Source: JBNKEI01 sp050288705 (GTDB lineage: Bacteria > Myxococcota > Myxococcia > Myxococcales > UBA5297). From it: 23,075 nucleotides of DNA. Positions 13,920 through 22,655 of the stretch are shown piece after piece. The stretch spans positions 1 to 23,075 of the forward strand of contig JBNKEI010000125.1 in the NCBI GenBank assembly GCA_050288705.1, given 5' to 3'. A model generated the notes under the pieces. That model saw only the letters and a program-made list of their open reading frames with translations, made no database searches and was not told where the DNA came from. The position numbers were made by a program, and so were the translations under genes. Position 1 is the stretch's first letter. Each line of letters begins with the position of its first letter.

Positions 13920-14222
13920 ATGACGAAGCTGGCCGACCACCGAGAAGAAGAGCTGTTCAAGCTGGTCTCCGAGATCATCGAGGTCGCACGCGGTCACGTT
14001 TCGCGCACCGTGAACTCGGTTATGGTCCACGCCTACTGGCTCACCGGCAGAGAGATCGTCGAGGTCGAGCAGCGCGGCAAGGAGCGAGCCGACTACGGTG
14101 AGGATCCCATGAACCGCCTGGCCGAGCGTTTCGCCACTCGGTATGGGAAGGACTTCGGGGCCCGCACCGGGTACAGCGAGTACGCCAACGGCAGAAAGCG
14201 GCTCGTACCGCTGCTGTGGTGA
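13920..14222 (+). pseudogene. Truncated YhcG/DUF1016 N-terminal domain, copy 2
   Basis: This open frame of 100 residues starts at an ATG with GGAGG twelve bases upstream. Residues 1-75 follow the DUF1016 N-terminal domain (VNSVMVHAYWLTGREIVEVE, then RLAERFATRYG). After YGKDF the homology breaks off and the frame ends in an unrelated short tail with a stop at 14222. Full-length family members are about 350 residues with a C-terminal PDDEXK nuclease, which is absent. Family members are often found in mobile or defence contexts. It is probably a decaying remnant, duplicated with copy 1. A short functional protein cannot be excluded, since this copy has no internal frameshift. Confidence 0.65.
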
Positions 14223-14224
14223 GA

Positions 14225-14329
14225 ATGAAGACAACTCGCAAGCCCAAAAGCACCGAAGAGGTTGCGACGAAGACGGCGGCCCACAAGTGGGAATTCAAAG
14301 CGCGTTTAGGTCGCCACGCCTTCGGCTGA
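14225..14329 (+). pseudogene. Short remnant, N-terminus of a WEFKARLGRHAFG-type protein
   Basis: The 34-codon frame begins right after the copy 2 stop with a Lys/Thr-rich start, then HKWEFKARLGRHAFG and a TGA. From memory, this resembles the beginning of an uncharacterised proteobacterial protein in which WEFRARFRRHAFGWRSQPA continues for several hundred residues. Here it stops at the FG position, so only the N-terminus is left. It supports the view that 13550-14330 is a graveyard of gene fragments. Confidence 0.4.
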
Positions 14330-14386
14330 AAGACGCAGCGATGGGTGCTTCATATGAGCCAGATGGCTCCCTGCTAGGAGGGCGCG

Positions 14387-15790
14387 ATGACCAAGCGACG
14401 CGACACGGATTCGCCCGATAACTCCCGGACCATAAACAACGTGGCCACCGACGCTATTTTAGAGAGCATCTCCGACGGAGTCTTCACTGTGGATCGGGAC
14501 TGGCGCGTCCTGTCGTTCAATCGCGCCGCTGAGCTCATCACGGGCATCCCGCGCGAGGAGGCCATCGGCCGACGTTGTTCCGACGTGTTTCGTGCCACCA
14601 TGTGTGAGAGCGAATGCGCCCTCAAACACACAATGGAGAGCGGCGCGCCCATCGTGAACAAAGCCACGTTCATCATCACCGCGAGCGGCAAGCGGCTTCC
14701 GATCAGCGTTTCGACAGCACTGCTGCGTGACGAGCACGGCGCGGTCGTGGGCGGCGCGGAGACATTCCGCGACCTTAGCGTGATCGAGGAACTGCGCACT
14801 CAGGTAAAAGGACGCTTCCAGGTAGGAGATATCGTCAGCCGCAGCGCTTCCATGCGACGGCTAATCGAGGTACTCCCGCGGATCGCCGACAGCGAGAGCA
14901 CCATTTTGCTGCAGGGCGAGACCGGAACTGGCAAAGAGCTCATGGCACGAGCCATCCACGGGTTAAGTCCGAGACGGAACGGACCGTTCGTCGCGGTCAA
15001 TTGCGGTGCGCTCCCTGATTCGCTCCTGGAGTCGGAGCTCTTCGGGTACAAGGCTGGTGCCTTCACTGGAGCGACCAAGGACAAGCCCGGCCGTTTTGCC
15101 CTGGCGCGGGGTGGAACCTTGTTCCTCGATGAGATCGGCGAGGTGAGCCAAGCCCTGCAGGTGCGCCTCCTGCGCGCGCTCCAGGAGAGACAGTACGAGC
15201 CACTCGGCGCCATTCGCACCGAGGAAGCCGACGTGCGGGTGATTGCCGCGACCAACCGTGACCTCGCCAAGGAGGTCGAGGCCAGGGCCTTTCGCCAGGA
15301 TCTCTACTACCGCATCAAGGTGATGAAACTGGACCTGCCACCTCTGCGACAACGTAAAGAGGACATCCCTCTGCTCATTCAGCACTTCGTCGACAAATTC
15401 AACGCCCTCCAGAACAAACGCCTGACCGGGGTGAGCGCAGATGTGCTCGGGGTGCTAACCGCACACGAATACCCGGGCAACGTTCGTGAGCTGCAGAACG
15501 TCATCGAGCACGCGTTCATGCTCCTGCGCGAGGAGCAGATCGAGCTCGCACACCTGCCTGCCGAGATGGTGCCAGTCACGACGGTCCATGCGGAGGGCCG
15601 CAAACTCGTCGAGACGATGAATGCGATCGAGGCACGCGCCATTCGTGAGGCTGTCAAGCGCAACGGCGGAAACCGGCTGGCGGCAGCGCGGGAACTGGGC
15701 ATGCACAAAAGCACGCTCTTTCGCAAGATACAGCAGCTAGACATCGACCTGCCCGAGCAGGACGGCAGGTCTCGCCATGGTATGAGTTGA
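14387..15790 (+). CDS. Sigma-54-dependent transcriptional activator, PAS-AAA+-Fis
   Basis: This enhancer-binding protein has 467 residues. A PAS sensor domain spans about 18-135. The AAA+ domain spans about 146-375, with Walker A GETGTGKE (177-184), the sigma-54 contact motif GAFTGA (224-229) and Walker B LFLDEI (245-250). A Fis-type helix-turn-helix lies at about 420-455 (GGNRLAAARELGMHKST). The PAS domain has three cysteines (Cys64, Cys73, Cys77; the last two as CxxxC) that could bind an Fe-S cluster, metal or act in redox sensing. There is no receiver or GAF domain, so it is neither a classic NtrC nor NifA. AGGAGGG lies five bases before the ATG. TCATATGA (palindromic, near 14351) lies in its leader and may be an operator. 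It could act on the nif promoter 10 kb away, but base composition differs strongly and no site links them. Confidence 0.93.
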   Translation: MTKRRDTDSPDNSRTINNVATDAILESISDGVFTVDRDWRVLSFNRAAELITGIPREEAIGRRCSDVFRATMCESECALKHTMESGAPIVNKATFIITASGKRLPISVSTALLRDEHGAVVGGAETFRDLSVIEELRTQVKGRFQVGDIVSRSASMRRLIEVLPRIADSESTILLQGETGTGKELMARAIHGLSPRRNGPFVAVNCGALPDSLLESELFGYKAGAFTGATKDKPGRFALARGGTLFLDEIGEVSQALQVRLLRALQERQYEPLGAIRTEEADVRVIAATNRDLAKEVEARAFRQDLYYRIKVMKLDLPPLRQRKEDIPLLIQHFVDKFNALQNKRLTGVSADVLGVLTAHEYPGNVRELQNVIEHAFMLLREEQIELAHLPAEMVPVTTVHAEGRKLVETMNAIEARAIREAVKRNGGNRLAAARELGMHKSTLFRKIQQLDIDLPEQDGRSRHGMS

Positions 15791-15946
15791 GGTCGCCGGG
15801 ATTCAGTCTCCCTCCAGGTTCCAGGATAGCATGCGGACGACGGCCCAACCGCGGTCGAGGCCACGCACTGAGAGCCCATGGAGAGCCAGAGCTGTCTGGT
15901 GAGAGAAAACGCAAGAAGGAAAAGAGTAAGGAGTCTAGAGCATGTC

Positions 15947-16019
15947 CCTATATCCGACATCGCCGCTCCGTCATTCCCGCTTTCGCGGGAATGACGGAGG
16001 GCGTGGTGCCGGATATAGG
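15947..16019. repeat. 73-base palindromic repeat (REP/MITE-like)
   Basis: The outer arms CCTATATCCG (15947-15956) and CGGATATAGG (16010-16019) are complementary. The inner stem is 15 perfect pairs, CTCCGTCATTCCCGC (15966-15980) with its complement at 15985-15999, around the loop TTTC. The CATTCCCGC-GCGGGAATG core is a well-known dispersed palindrome in many proteobacterial genomes. It sits between two convergent genes, where it could terminate both transcripts, and coincides with a return to AT-rich DNA. Confidence 0.8.
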
Positions 16020-16064
16020 AATACGCCCTAGTTTAAACAAAATTTTGGGCCCATTACTAGGCGC

Positions 16065-17402
16065 TTATTGCGTTCCCCATGGTTTATTAAGTCGGTCTTT
16101 AAGAATTTGTCCCCATTCGGTTGGTTCTAATTTCATATTTATGCCACATTTACCATTCGAATAATCTTTCAAAAGATTTTCTGGACACCGCATATGAAAG
16201 CTCCATGCCAGGTACGAAACATTCGACTCTTCGGCTTTTATTATCATTTTTTTGCAATCATCCAAGGTCATATTATCGCCTCCATAGCTGCGATGGTCAT
16301 ATGGGCCGAATTCTCCAATTATTACTGGAAGTTTTTTAGCAGGCTCGATAAAAAGTTCATTAAAACGGCTCTCTGGACCATAAGCATGAGTTTCATAAAC
16401 AATATTTTCACCATTGCCGGCGGTAATGGGATGCTCAACATAATACTTAAGCAATCTTGCGTATTGTTGAGTTCCTTGAACGGCAATGACATGTTTTAGA
16501 CAGCCAGCCTCTGACTCTGCCTTCCGAATGGCTTTTACGACCTCATTCATTTTATTCCAAACCACTGAATCTTCGGTATTGCGGGGTTCATTGGTGATGC
16601 CAAAGAGTGCATGGGGTTGGTCGCACAGTTTGTGAACCAATTTTCTCCAAACTGCATCGGTGCCTTTTTCAGAATCAATGATTGGAATATGGTTTTCGTC
16701 AACAGACGGTTCATACCAAAGAGAAACTAATACGTATACGTCTGGTTTCATTCCAATATGTTTAACTATTTCTCGAATGTCGGCTAAATACTTGTCGTCA
16801 TTAAGAACACTTTTCCAATTATTATCGTTAAGAGTTACTTTATTGTTATTATACACAAAAACTTGGCTACTAAAGCTCTGGAGACTAAGCCGAATAAAAT
16901 TGGCTTTCCAGTTATCGACAAGCTCGTCAATTCGTCTTTTGACTTCGTTTACATCTGGAGCTTCAGTTGTGCATGCATTGCAAGAACGTGTATCAAAGAT
17001 ATTGGCTCCTCGACCGCGAAATAATGAATCGTCGCGCGTACGTAAGATATGATTTTCTTTAGTATATAAACCCGCAGCTGGTTTGAAGCAATTCCCTTGC
17101 ATAGAGCACGAGTGGCCTGGATTGCATTTCCCGCATTCGTTGCCACAGCCGTCATCACCACATTCCTTGTTTGTGCAATTGCCAACACAGGCGATGCTCA
17201 CGCATTTTCCTTGAGAAGAGCATTTCTGACTTGCGTTGCACGATCCGCAAGAACCGCCGCAGCCGTTTTCGCCACACAATCTGTCATAGCAGTTAGGAAT
17301 ACATGTGCTTGTATCCTCTAGCTTGTCCAGAGTAACCATGCAAGATGTGACTGCAATAAAAATGGATAAGGTTAAAGATAACTTCGAGGAGCGAATTTTC
17401 AT
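16065..17402 (-). CDS. GH5-family cellulase lipoprotein with cysteine-rich repeats
   Basis: This is a secreted, lipid-anchored enzyme of 445 residues. The signal peptide ends in the lipobox VTSC (18-21, lipidated Cys21). Two cysteine-rich repeats follow (about 34-67 and 72-105; CGENGCGGSCGSC and CGDDGCGNECGKC), of a kind common in surface proteins of Myxococcota. The catalytic barrel (about 115-440) shows the acid/base Glu272 in TNEP and the nucleophile Glu364 in IGEFGP, plus His339 and Tyr341 in ETHAYGP. It would cut beta-1,4-glucans outside the cell; the exact substrate cannot be read from the sequence. There is no clear Shine-Dalgarno. It stands alone and converges on the sigma-54 activator, with the palindromic repeat between. 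Confidence 0.9.
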   Translation of the reverse strand: MKIRSSKLSLTLSIFIAVTSCMVTLDKLEDTSTCIPNCYDRLCGENGCGGSCGSCNASQKCSSQGKCVSIACVGNCTNKECGDDGCGNECGKCNPGHSCSMQGNCFKPAAGLYTKENHILRTRDDSLFRGRGANIFDTRSCNACTTEAPDVNEVKRRIDELVDNWKANFIRLSLQSFSSQVFVYNNNKVTLNDNNWKSVLNDDKYLADIREIVKHIGMKPDVYVLVSLWYEPSVDENHIPIIDSEKGTDAVWRKLVHKLCDQPHALFGITNEPRNTEDSVVWNKMNEVVKAIRKAESEAGCLKHVIAVQGTQQYARLLKYYVEHPITAGNGENIVYETHAYGPESRFNELFIEPAKKLPVIIGEFGPYDHRSYGGDNMTLDDCKKMIIKAEESNVSYLAWSFHMRCPENLLKDYSNGKCGINMKLEPTEWGQILKDRLNKPWGTQ

Positions 17403-17921
17403 GAAGACGCCAGTTCATTCAGTTTTGTTAACGCTTTTGCCGAATATAGGTTGTTTTCGTAAAATTTTCTAGCACTAAAGCTGTCGTTGGATGTAGAAGA
17501 AACAGTTCCAACATGGTTAAAGCTTTATTCAGCCTGGATCTGTGCTCAAAAGAATCGTTTCATCGTAATTGCATGAGTTCACCAATGGACTAACGTGGTA
17601 CTGGAAGAATAAACCTGGCTCCAGCTCGACCCGGACACAGGCGCTTTGGATTAAAGCAATTAGCCTCGATGATTACTTTAGTCGAATAATCGGGGTGTTG
17701 AGCGAAAAATTACAATACGTGGTAAAAAGGAGGTTACAGCATTTGTTTAGCAGCGCTAGATTTCATGTTAATGCGCATAAGAAAAAGCGCTTCGTTGAAT
17801 TTATTGTTGAATGTTTTCGCACAGTTCTAGCCTTATCATCCCCGATTTAGACTCTCGACCAAATTGACAATAAAAAACTTGAGGTTCAAGTAACAAGCGC
17901 AAAATTGAGGAAACCGTTCAA
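17403..17921. other. Intergenic region between cellulase and SNF2 gene
   Basis: The 519 bases separate two divergent genes and should hold both promoters. TTGACA at 17864-17869 is a good -35 box facing the SNF2 gene, but no good -10 box follows at 16-18 bases. A TTG-started open frame (17569-17850, 93 codons) has no recognisable family or ribosome-binding site, and I do not call it. No tRNA, repeat array or mobile-element end is evident. Confidence 0.4.
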
Positions 17922-20684
17922 ATGAGCCAACACCCGCAAAATGGCCGCGACGAGACGCTAGTTTGTCGGTTCACCCCCACTGGCCATATTCTCGTTCAAT
18001 TAGGAACGTCGGAAGATGGTTCGCTTCTATCAGACAAGATTACCAAGCAGATCGTCGACGCTTTTGACGATGGACGCGGCCATGGAATCTTGCATTTAGC
18101 TACCGCGCAACTTTCTACAAACCTTTCGCCTTCGCTTTCCTACTGGCGCGAAATCGGAAAGGCGTTCATTGGGCGAGTATGCAGCGAACTTGACCCGACC
18201 GATCCAAAATCTTTCGTCTTCCCTGCTCATAGTGATGAGGAAATCGTAGAGTTGCTCAGTGCTGTGCCTCCAATGCAAGGCGCCGAACTTCTAAATGCGG
18301 CGCATCTCATCAACATCTGGTCAGATATTGGCGCGGCGTTGTCGGCCGAAGCGGCGAGCTTCAATGACGGTGTTCAGGGATACCTAAAGAAAAACAGCTC
18401 GGTTTGGAATATCGTTGGAAGGGTTTGCTTGCACCTTGCCGAGAACAAACGAGACCCTGAGTATCCGTTCGCATTTATCGCCACTTATGTTCATAAGGTT
18501 GGCCATACATCCGGAACGACAGCCAAGCCGCAGCACTTACCGTTAGGACAGGCTCTGAAGGAGTACGCTGGAGCGAAAAATCGGCAAAAGTTGCTCGCGC
18601 TTGTGGCGCCGCTTTCCCGCGCTGCAGAACAGAGCGAATTTGTCCGCGAGCTGGTCGATGCTGGCGATATCTACCGTCCGCTCGCTTGGACTCCCAGAGA
18701 AGCCCATAGATTCCTGTGTGAGGTAGCCTTATACGAGCAGGCTGGGCTAGTCGTGCGTATGCCCGATTGGTGGAACATCAAAAATAGACCAAGGCCAAAG
18801 GTCTCTGTTTTAGTCGGGGGTAAAGAGCCAACTAAGCTTGGAATGAACGCTCTGCTCGACTTCCAAATCGACCTTACCATTGATGGACAAAAGCTCACCA
18901 AATCGGAAATAGACGAAATCCTCTCGGCCAGCCACGGCTTGGTGCTTATTAAAGGCAGATGGGTCGAGGCCGATAGCGATAAGCTGGCACAAGTACTAGA
19001 CCAATGGCGCGACGTGCAAAGACATGTGCAGGCTAATGGCGTTAGTTTTGGCGAAGCAATGCGCATGTTATCAGGGGTTAGTCTCAATGCCGGAGACGAT
19101 AGCAGTCAAGATGCACGGCCAGAATGGTCCGAGGTTATCGCTGGAAAATGGCTTTCCTCGAAGCTCGACATGCTCCGTTTACCAGAGCTGCGAGCAAGTA
19201 TTGAAACAAACAGTGGCCTAAAAGCCAAGCTTCGCAACTATCAGAAGTGCGGGGTGCAGTGGCTTTTAACCTTGCGAAGTCTCGAACTTGGTGGCTGCCT
19301 GGCCGACGATATGGGCCTAGGTAAAACAATCCAGGTGTTGGGCGTGCTCAATCTAAGCAAACGCGATAATAAGAATGACGGTAAGGGGACTGGCACTGAT
19401 CTTCTGGTGGTTCCTGCCTCATTGGTGGACAACTGGCGTTTGGAAGCAGAGCGATTTGCCCCTAAGCTGAAGGTGCTTATTGCCCATCCGTCGCGACTCT
19501 CATCGGCTGAGCTGAAGGGTCTTTCGAAACAGCGAGTCGATGCACACGACGTGGTGATTACCACTTATGGCACGGCAATGCGCATTCCTTGGATGAAAGA
19601 ATATCCATGGCGATACGTGATTCTCGATGAAGCCCAGGCTATCAAGAACCCAGACGCCAAACAGACCAAGGCGATTAAGGCAATGCCCTCTAAGTGGCGT
19701 TTAGCTTTAACAGGTACGCCAGTTGAGAACCGCCTTGGTGATTTGTGGTCGATCTTTGATTTTCTAAATCCGGGTCTTCTTGGCTCGGCCAAGGTATTCA
19801 GCGGGCTATGCAAATCAATGGCAAAGAGCAAGCAGGGCTACGCGTCGTTGCGTCGGCTGATTCAGCCATACATTTTGCGCCGCCTCAAGACCGATAAAAA
19901 CGTTATTGCCGACCTTCCCGACAAAACAGAGGTTACGGCCCACTGTCTACTAACTAAACGCCAAGCCGTCTTGTACCAACAATCTGTCGACGAAATGAAA
20001 AAGGCCCTCGATGAAAACGCTGAATTAAAGGGTGTCCAGCGACGTGGCGTGGTTCTCGCTTTCTTGCTGCGCTTCAAGCAGATTTGCAACCATCCATCGC
20101 AGTGGCTAGGGGACGGCGTATATAAACCCGCAGATAGCGGCAAACTTGCACGACTGCATGAGCTATGCGAGTCGATAGCTGCCAGGCAAGACAAAGTTCT
20201 GGTATTCACTCAGTTTCGCGAGATGACCGAGCCATTGGCTACTTTTCTGGCCGATGTCTTTGGAGAGAGAGGACTGGTGTTGCACGGAGGTACGCCAGTG
20301 AAAAAACGCCAGGAATTGGTTAAAAACTTCCAGGAAGATGATCGCGTGCCCTTCATGGTGCTATCGCTCAAGGCTGGCGGCACTGGGCTCAACCTAACGG
20401 CTGCTTCGCACGTGATTCACTTCGATCGATGGTGGAACCCAGCAGTAGAGAATCAGGCCACAGACCGGGCTTTCCGCATTGGACAGAAGAAGAACGTTTT
20501 GGTTCACAAATTCGTTTGCCAAGGTACGGTCGAAGAACGTATCGACGAGCTTATAGCAGGTAAGCAGAAGCTCTCTGATGAGTTACTTTCCTCGCAAGGT
20601 GCCGAGGCTGCCATGACGGAAATGAGCAACGAGGAGTTGTTGTCAATGGTTTCGCTCGATCTGGGCAGCGCGTTGGAGAGATAG
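17922..20684 (+). CDS. SNF2-family helicase with N-terminal SNF2-associated domain
   Basis: This DNA-dependent ATPase has 920 residues. Residues 1-430 include the SNF2-associated domain of bacterial members (the PF12419-like part around 330-400). The SNF2 ATPase lobe has DDMGLGKT (Walker A, about 462-469), DEAQ (about 568-571) and the LTGTPVEN motif. The C-terminal helicase lobe has VLVFTQFREM, AGGTGLNL (about 815-825) and HFDRWWNPAVENQATDRAFR with the arginine fingers. Such proteins translocate on double-stranded DNA and remodel protein-DNA complexes. The SWIM protein gene starts 69 bases downstream, a pairing seen across many bacteria. A GAGG site lies about ten bases before the ATG. The precise function of the pair, whether repair, transcription or defence, is not known to me. 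Confidence 0.93.
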   Translation: MSQHPQNGRDETLVCRFTPTGHILVQLGTSEDGSLLSDKITKQIVDAFDDGRGHGILHLATAQLSTNLSPSLSYWREIGKAFIGRVCSELDPTDPKSFVFPAHSDEEIVELLSAVPPMQGAELLNAAHLINIWSDIGAALSAEAASFNDGVQGYLKKNSSVWNIVGRVCLHLAENKRDPEYPFAFIATYVHKVGHTSGTTAKPQHLPLGQALKEYAGAKNRQKLLALVAPLSRAAEQSEFVRELVDAGDIYRPLAWTPREAHRFLCEVALYEQAGLVVRMPDWWNIKNRPRPKVSVLVGGKEPTKLGMNALLDFQIDLTIDGQKLTKSEIDEILSASHGLVLIKGRWVEADSDKLAQVLDQWRDVQRHVQANGVSFGEAMRMLSGVSLNAGDDSSQDARPEWSEVIAGKWLSSKLDMLRLPELRASIETNSGLKAKLRNYQKCGVQWLLTLRSLELGGCLADDMGLGKTIQVLGVLNLSKRDNKNDGKGTGTDLLVVPASLVDNWRLEAERFAPKLKVLIAHPSRLSSAELKGLSKQRVDAHDVVITTYGTAMRIPWMKEYPWRYVILDEAQAIKNPDAKQTKAIKAMPSKWRLALTGTPVENRLGDLWSIFDFLNPGLLGSAKVFSGLCKSMAKSKQGYASLRRLIQPYILRRLKTDKNVIADLPDKTEVTAHCLLTKRQAVLYQQSVDEMKKALDENAELKGVQRRGVVLAFLLRFKQICNHPSQWLGDGVYKPADSGKLARLHELCESIAARQDKVLVFTQFREMTEPLATFLADVFGERGLVLHGGTPVKKRQELVKNFQEDDRVPFMVLSLKAGGTGLNLTAASHVIHFDRWWNPAVENQATDRAFRIGQKKNVLVHKFVCQGTVEERIDELIAGKQKLSDELLSSQGAEAAMTEMSNEELLSMVSLDLGSALER

Positions 20685-20753
20685 GACTTAAAAACAAGAC
20701 TTGTCGGCGGGCGGTTGCTCGTCGTTCTTAATAATTGAACGCTAGGAAAGCCC

Positions 20754-21683
20754 ATGGGCGGATACTACGGAAGCTATTGGCCAGAATACGTCTCGGTAGC
20801 AAAGCGGCGGCAACGCGCATTGAAGAAGGTTGCCAAAATGAAGAAGGCCGGCCGAAACATTTCGCCAGTTGAAATTGAAGGGCGCAAAATAACCACCACT
20901 TTCTGGGGTAACGCTTGGTGCGAAAATTTGGAGGCATATAGCGACTATTCCAATCGCCTGCCTCGTGGAAGGTCTTACGTTCGTAACGGTTCGGTAATTG
21001 ATCTGCAGATCGAGCCCGGTAATGTACGAGCGCTAGTCAATGGTTCTGATTTGTATACTGTTGATATCAAGATCGATCCGCTGCCTAAGAAGAGGTGGTC
21101 GGAGATAAAAGAAAAATGCGCGGGTCAGATTGGCTCGCTAGTAGAGTTGCTCCAGGGGTCTCTTTCCAAGAGCGTGATGGAAATAGTTACTTGTAGGGAG
21201 GAAGGGCTTTTCCCTTCGCCAGGTGAGATCAAATTAAATTGTTCGTGCCCCGATTGGGCTAGCATGTGCAAGCATCTCGCGGCGACCCTCTTTGGCGTTG
21301 GCGCGCGTCTCGATCATGAGCCCAAGCTGCTATTTACCTTACGAGGAGTCGACCCTGCCGAGATGGTGGAAAGTGCTATCGATCAGCAAATAGGTGTAGG
21401 AAAAACCGGCAAGGGCCGTTTGCTCAAGACCGACGAGCTCTCGTCAGTTTTCGGCATCGATATCGAAATGAATGGAGTTTTATCGGTCGAATCCTCAGCA
21501 TCGACTAATTCCGCCGATAGAAGGCGACGTGCGACGAAGACCCGCAAGCAGACGGGAGCCAAGACAGCAAATACTGGCACGAAAAAGAGCACCGAAAAAA
21601 TATCCGCGACGAAAAAAATGACTGCGAAGAAAACCATCGCCAACGCGGCAAAAAAAACTGTTGGCAGGAAAAACCACGGTTAA
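20754..21683 (+). CDS. SWIM zinc-finger protein, partner of the SNF2 helicase
   Basis: This 309-residue protein has the SWIM motif CxCx6CxH at Cys163, Cys165, Cys172 and His174 (NCSCPDWASMCKHLAATL), a zinc site that binds nucleic acid or protein. The N-terminus MGGYYGSYWPEYVSVAKRR and TTFWGNAWCENLE (48-60) are typical of the SWIM proteins encoded beside SNF2 helicases. From about residue 255 the tail is a Lys/Ala/Thr-rich low-complexity segment with AKK repeats, like histone H1 tails, and should bind DNA. AGGAAAG precedes the ATG. It is co-directional with the helicase and presumably in its operon. It converges on the LysR gene, with 56 bases between stops and no clear terminator. Confidence 0.93.
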   Translation: MGGYYGSYWPEYVSVAKRRQRALKKVAKMKKAGRNISPVEIEGRKITTTFWGNAWCENLEAYSDYSNRLPRGRSYVRNGSVIDLQIEPGNVRALVNGSDLYTVDIKIDPLPKKRWSEIKEKCAGQIGSLVELLQGSLSKSVMEIVTCREEGLFPSPGEIKLNCSCPDWASMCKHLAATLFGVGARLDHEPKLLFTLRGVDPAEMVESAIDQQIGVGKTGKGRLLKTDELSSVFGIDIEMNGVLSVESSASTNSADRRRRATKTRKQTGAKTANTGTKKSTEKISATKKMTAKKTIANAAKKTVGRKNHG

Positions 21684-21739
21684 GGCATCCGGAAACCGTC
21701 CACCTATCCAAACCCACCGATTCATATAGTCTCATAATC

Positions 21740-22645
21740 TCACCCGCCATCGGCCAGAGTGGCGCGCGCCCGGGAGCAGATCGCGACAACCGCCGGGTGC
21801 TTCAATCGGCGCTCTACCGTAATCGCATAGTAGCTTTCCTTGATGGTCTCAATGTGCCCGAGCGCACGCATGCCATAATGACGAGTGACCTCATCCCCGA
21901 TTATGCTCACCGCCGGAAACGCTCCGACTCCACGGAAGCCGAACGCCTTAAGCAATGCGGAGTCCTCAAACTCCCCGATAATGGTTGGCCTGATGCTAAG
22001 GCTATCGAGCCACTGGTCGAGCTGTCTGCGCATCGTGGTGCTTTCGGCAGGTAGCAAAAGAGGAAGCTCTCCTAGACATTCAGGGAACCGTCCCCGCGCG
22101 CGCTTTGCCAGCTCCGGGCTAGCGAAGAACGATATGTTGCTGCTCCCGAGGCAGTGATTGAAGGCGCGCGCCTTCATGTTCGGACTGGCGGGTGCGTCTG
22201 CCAACACCAAGTCGAGTTCGTGTAGCGCCAACTCGGCTAGTAGCCTACCGGGCTCACCTTCGCGGACGATCAGGCGAACTTGTTCTGGGAGCTCTAACGC
22301 CGGCGCGAGCAGGCGCTCGGCAACCGCCTTGGGAACGACATCGGCTACCCCTACAGTCACCCGCAGTGGTTTGCCAACGGGACGGTCGTGCAGGGTGTCC
22401 AGCATCTCGCGGCCGAGGCCGAAGATTTCCTCCGCGTACCGAAGCACCACGCGCCCGCTCTCCGTCAAATCGAGACGGCGTCCGTTCTTCTTGAATAGCG
22501 GGTGGCCGAGCATGTTCTCAAATTGGTGGATTTGCTTGCTGACCGTTGATTGCGCCAGCCGAAGTTCCGCGCAAGCGCTCGCCAAGCTGCCTTCCCGAGC
22601 CACCAGCCAGAAGTAGAGCAGATGATGGTAGTTGATCCATTCCAT
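21740..22645 (-). CDS. LysR-family regulator, NhaR-like
   Basis: This 301-residue regulator begins with the NhaR-type opening MEWINYHHLLYFW and has a winged helix-turn-helix at about 18-60 (LASACAELRLAQSTVSKQ), then a two-lobed effector-binding domain. The start at 22645 was chosen over an in-frame ATG at 22687 because members of this subgroup begin at MEW-NYHH. NhaR activates the Na+/H+ antiporter nhaA in enterobacteria in response to sodium; the signal here is unknown. It is divergent from the TerC gene, with candidate operator repeats between, suggesting it controls that gene, itself, or both. The gene is GC-rich, like 13550-15790. Confidence 0.9.
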   Translation of the reverse strand: MEWINYHHLLYFWLVAREGSLASACAELRLAQSTVSKQIHQFENMLGHPLFKKNGRRLDLTESGRVVLRYAEEIFGLGREMLDTLHDRPVGKPLRVTVGVADVVPKAVAERLLAPALELPEQVRLIVREGEPGRLLAELALHELDLVLADAPASPNMKARAFNHCLGSSNISFFASPELAKRARGRFPECLGELPLLLPAESTTMRRQLDQWLDSLSIRPTIIGEFEDSALLKAFGFRGVGAFPAVSIIGDEVTRHYGMRALGHIETIKESYYAITVERRLKHPAVVAICSRARATLADGG

Positions 22646-22655
22646 GCAGTGCGCG

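Noticed and set aside
13510..13923. 137-residue open frame
   Set aside because: The DUF1016 similarity is in other frames; this frame is the GC-rich shadow and begins inside the tRNA terminator.
15787..16164. 125-residue open frame
   Set aside because: It runs through the 73-base palindrome and into the cellulase gene on the other strand.
17569..17850. 93-residue open frame in the cellulase-SNF2 gap
   Set aside because: TTG start, no Shine-Dalgarno, no recognisable family.
21797..22616. Several plus-strand open frames
   Set aside because: They are antisense shadows of the GC-rich LysR gene, with Arg/Ser-rich compositions.
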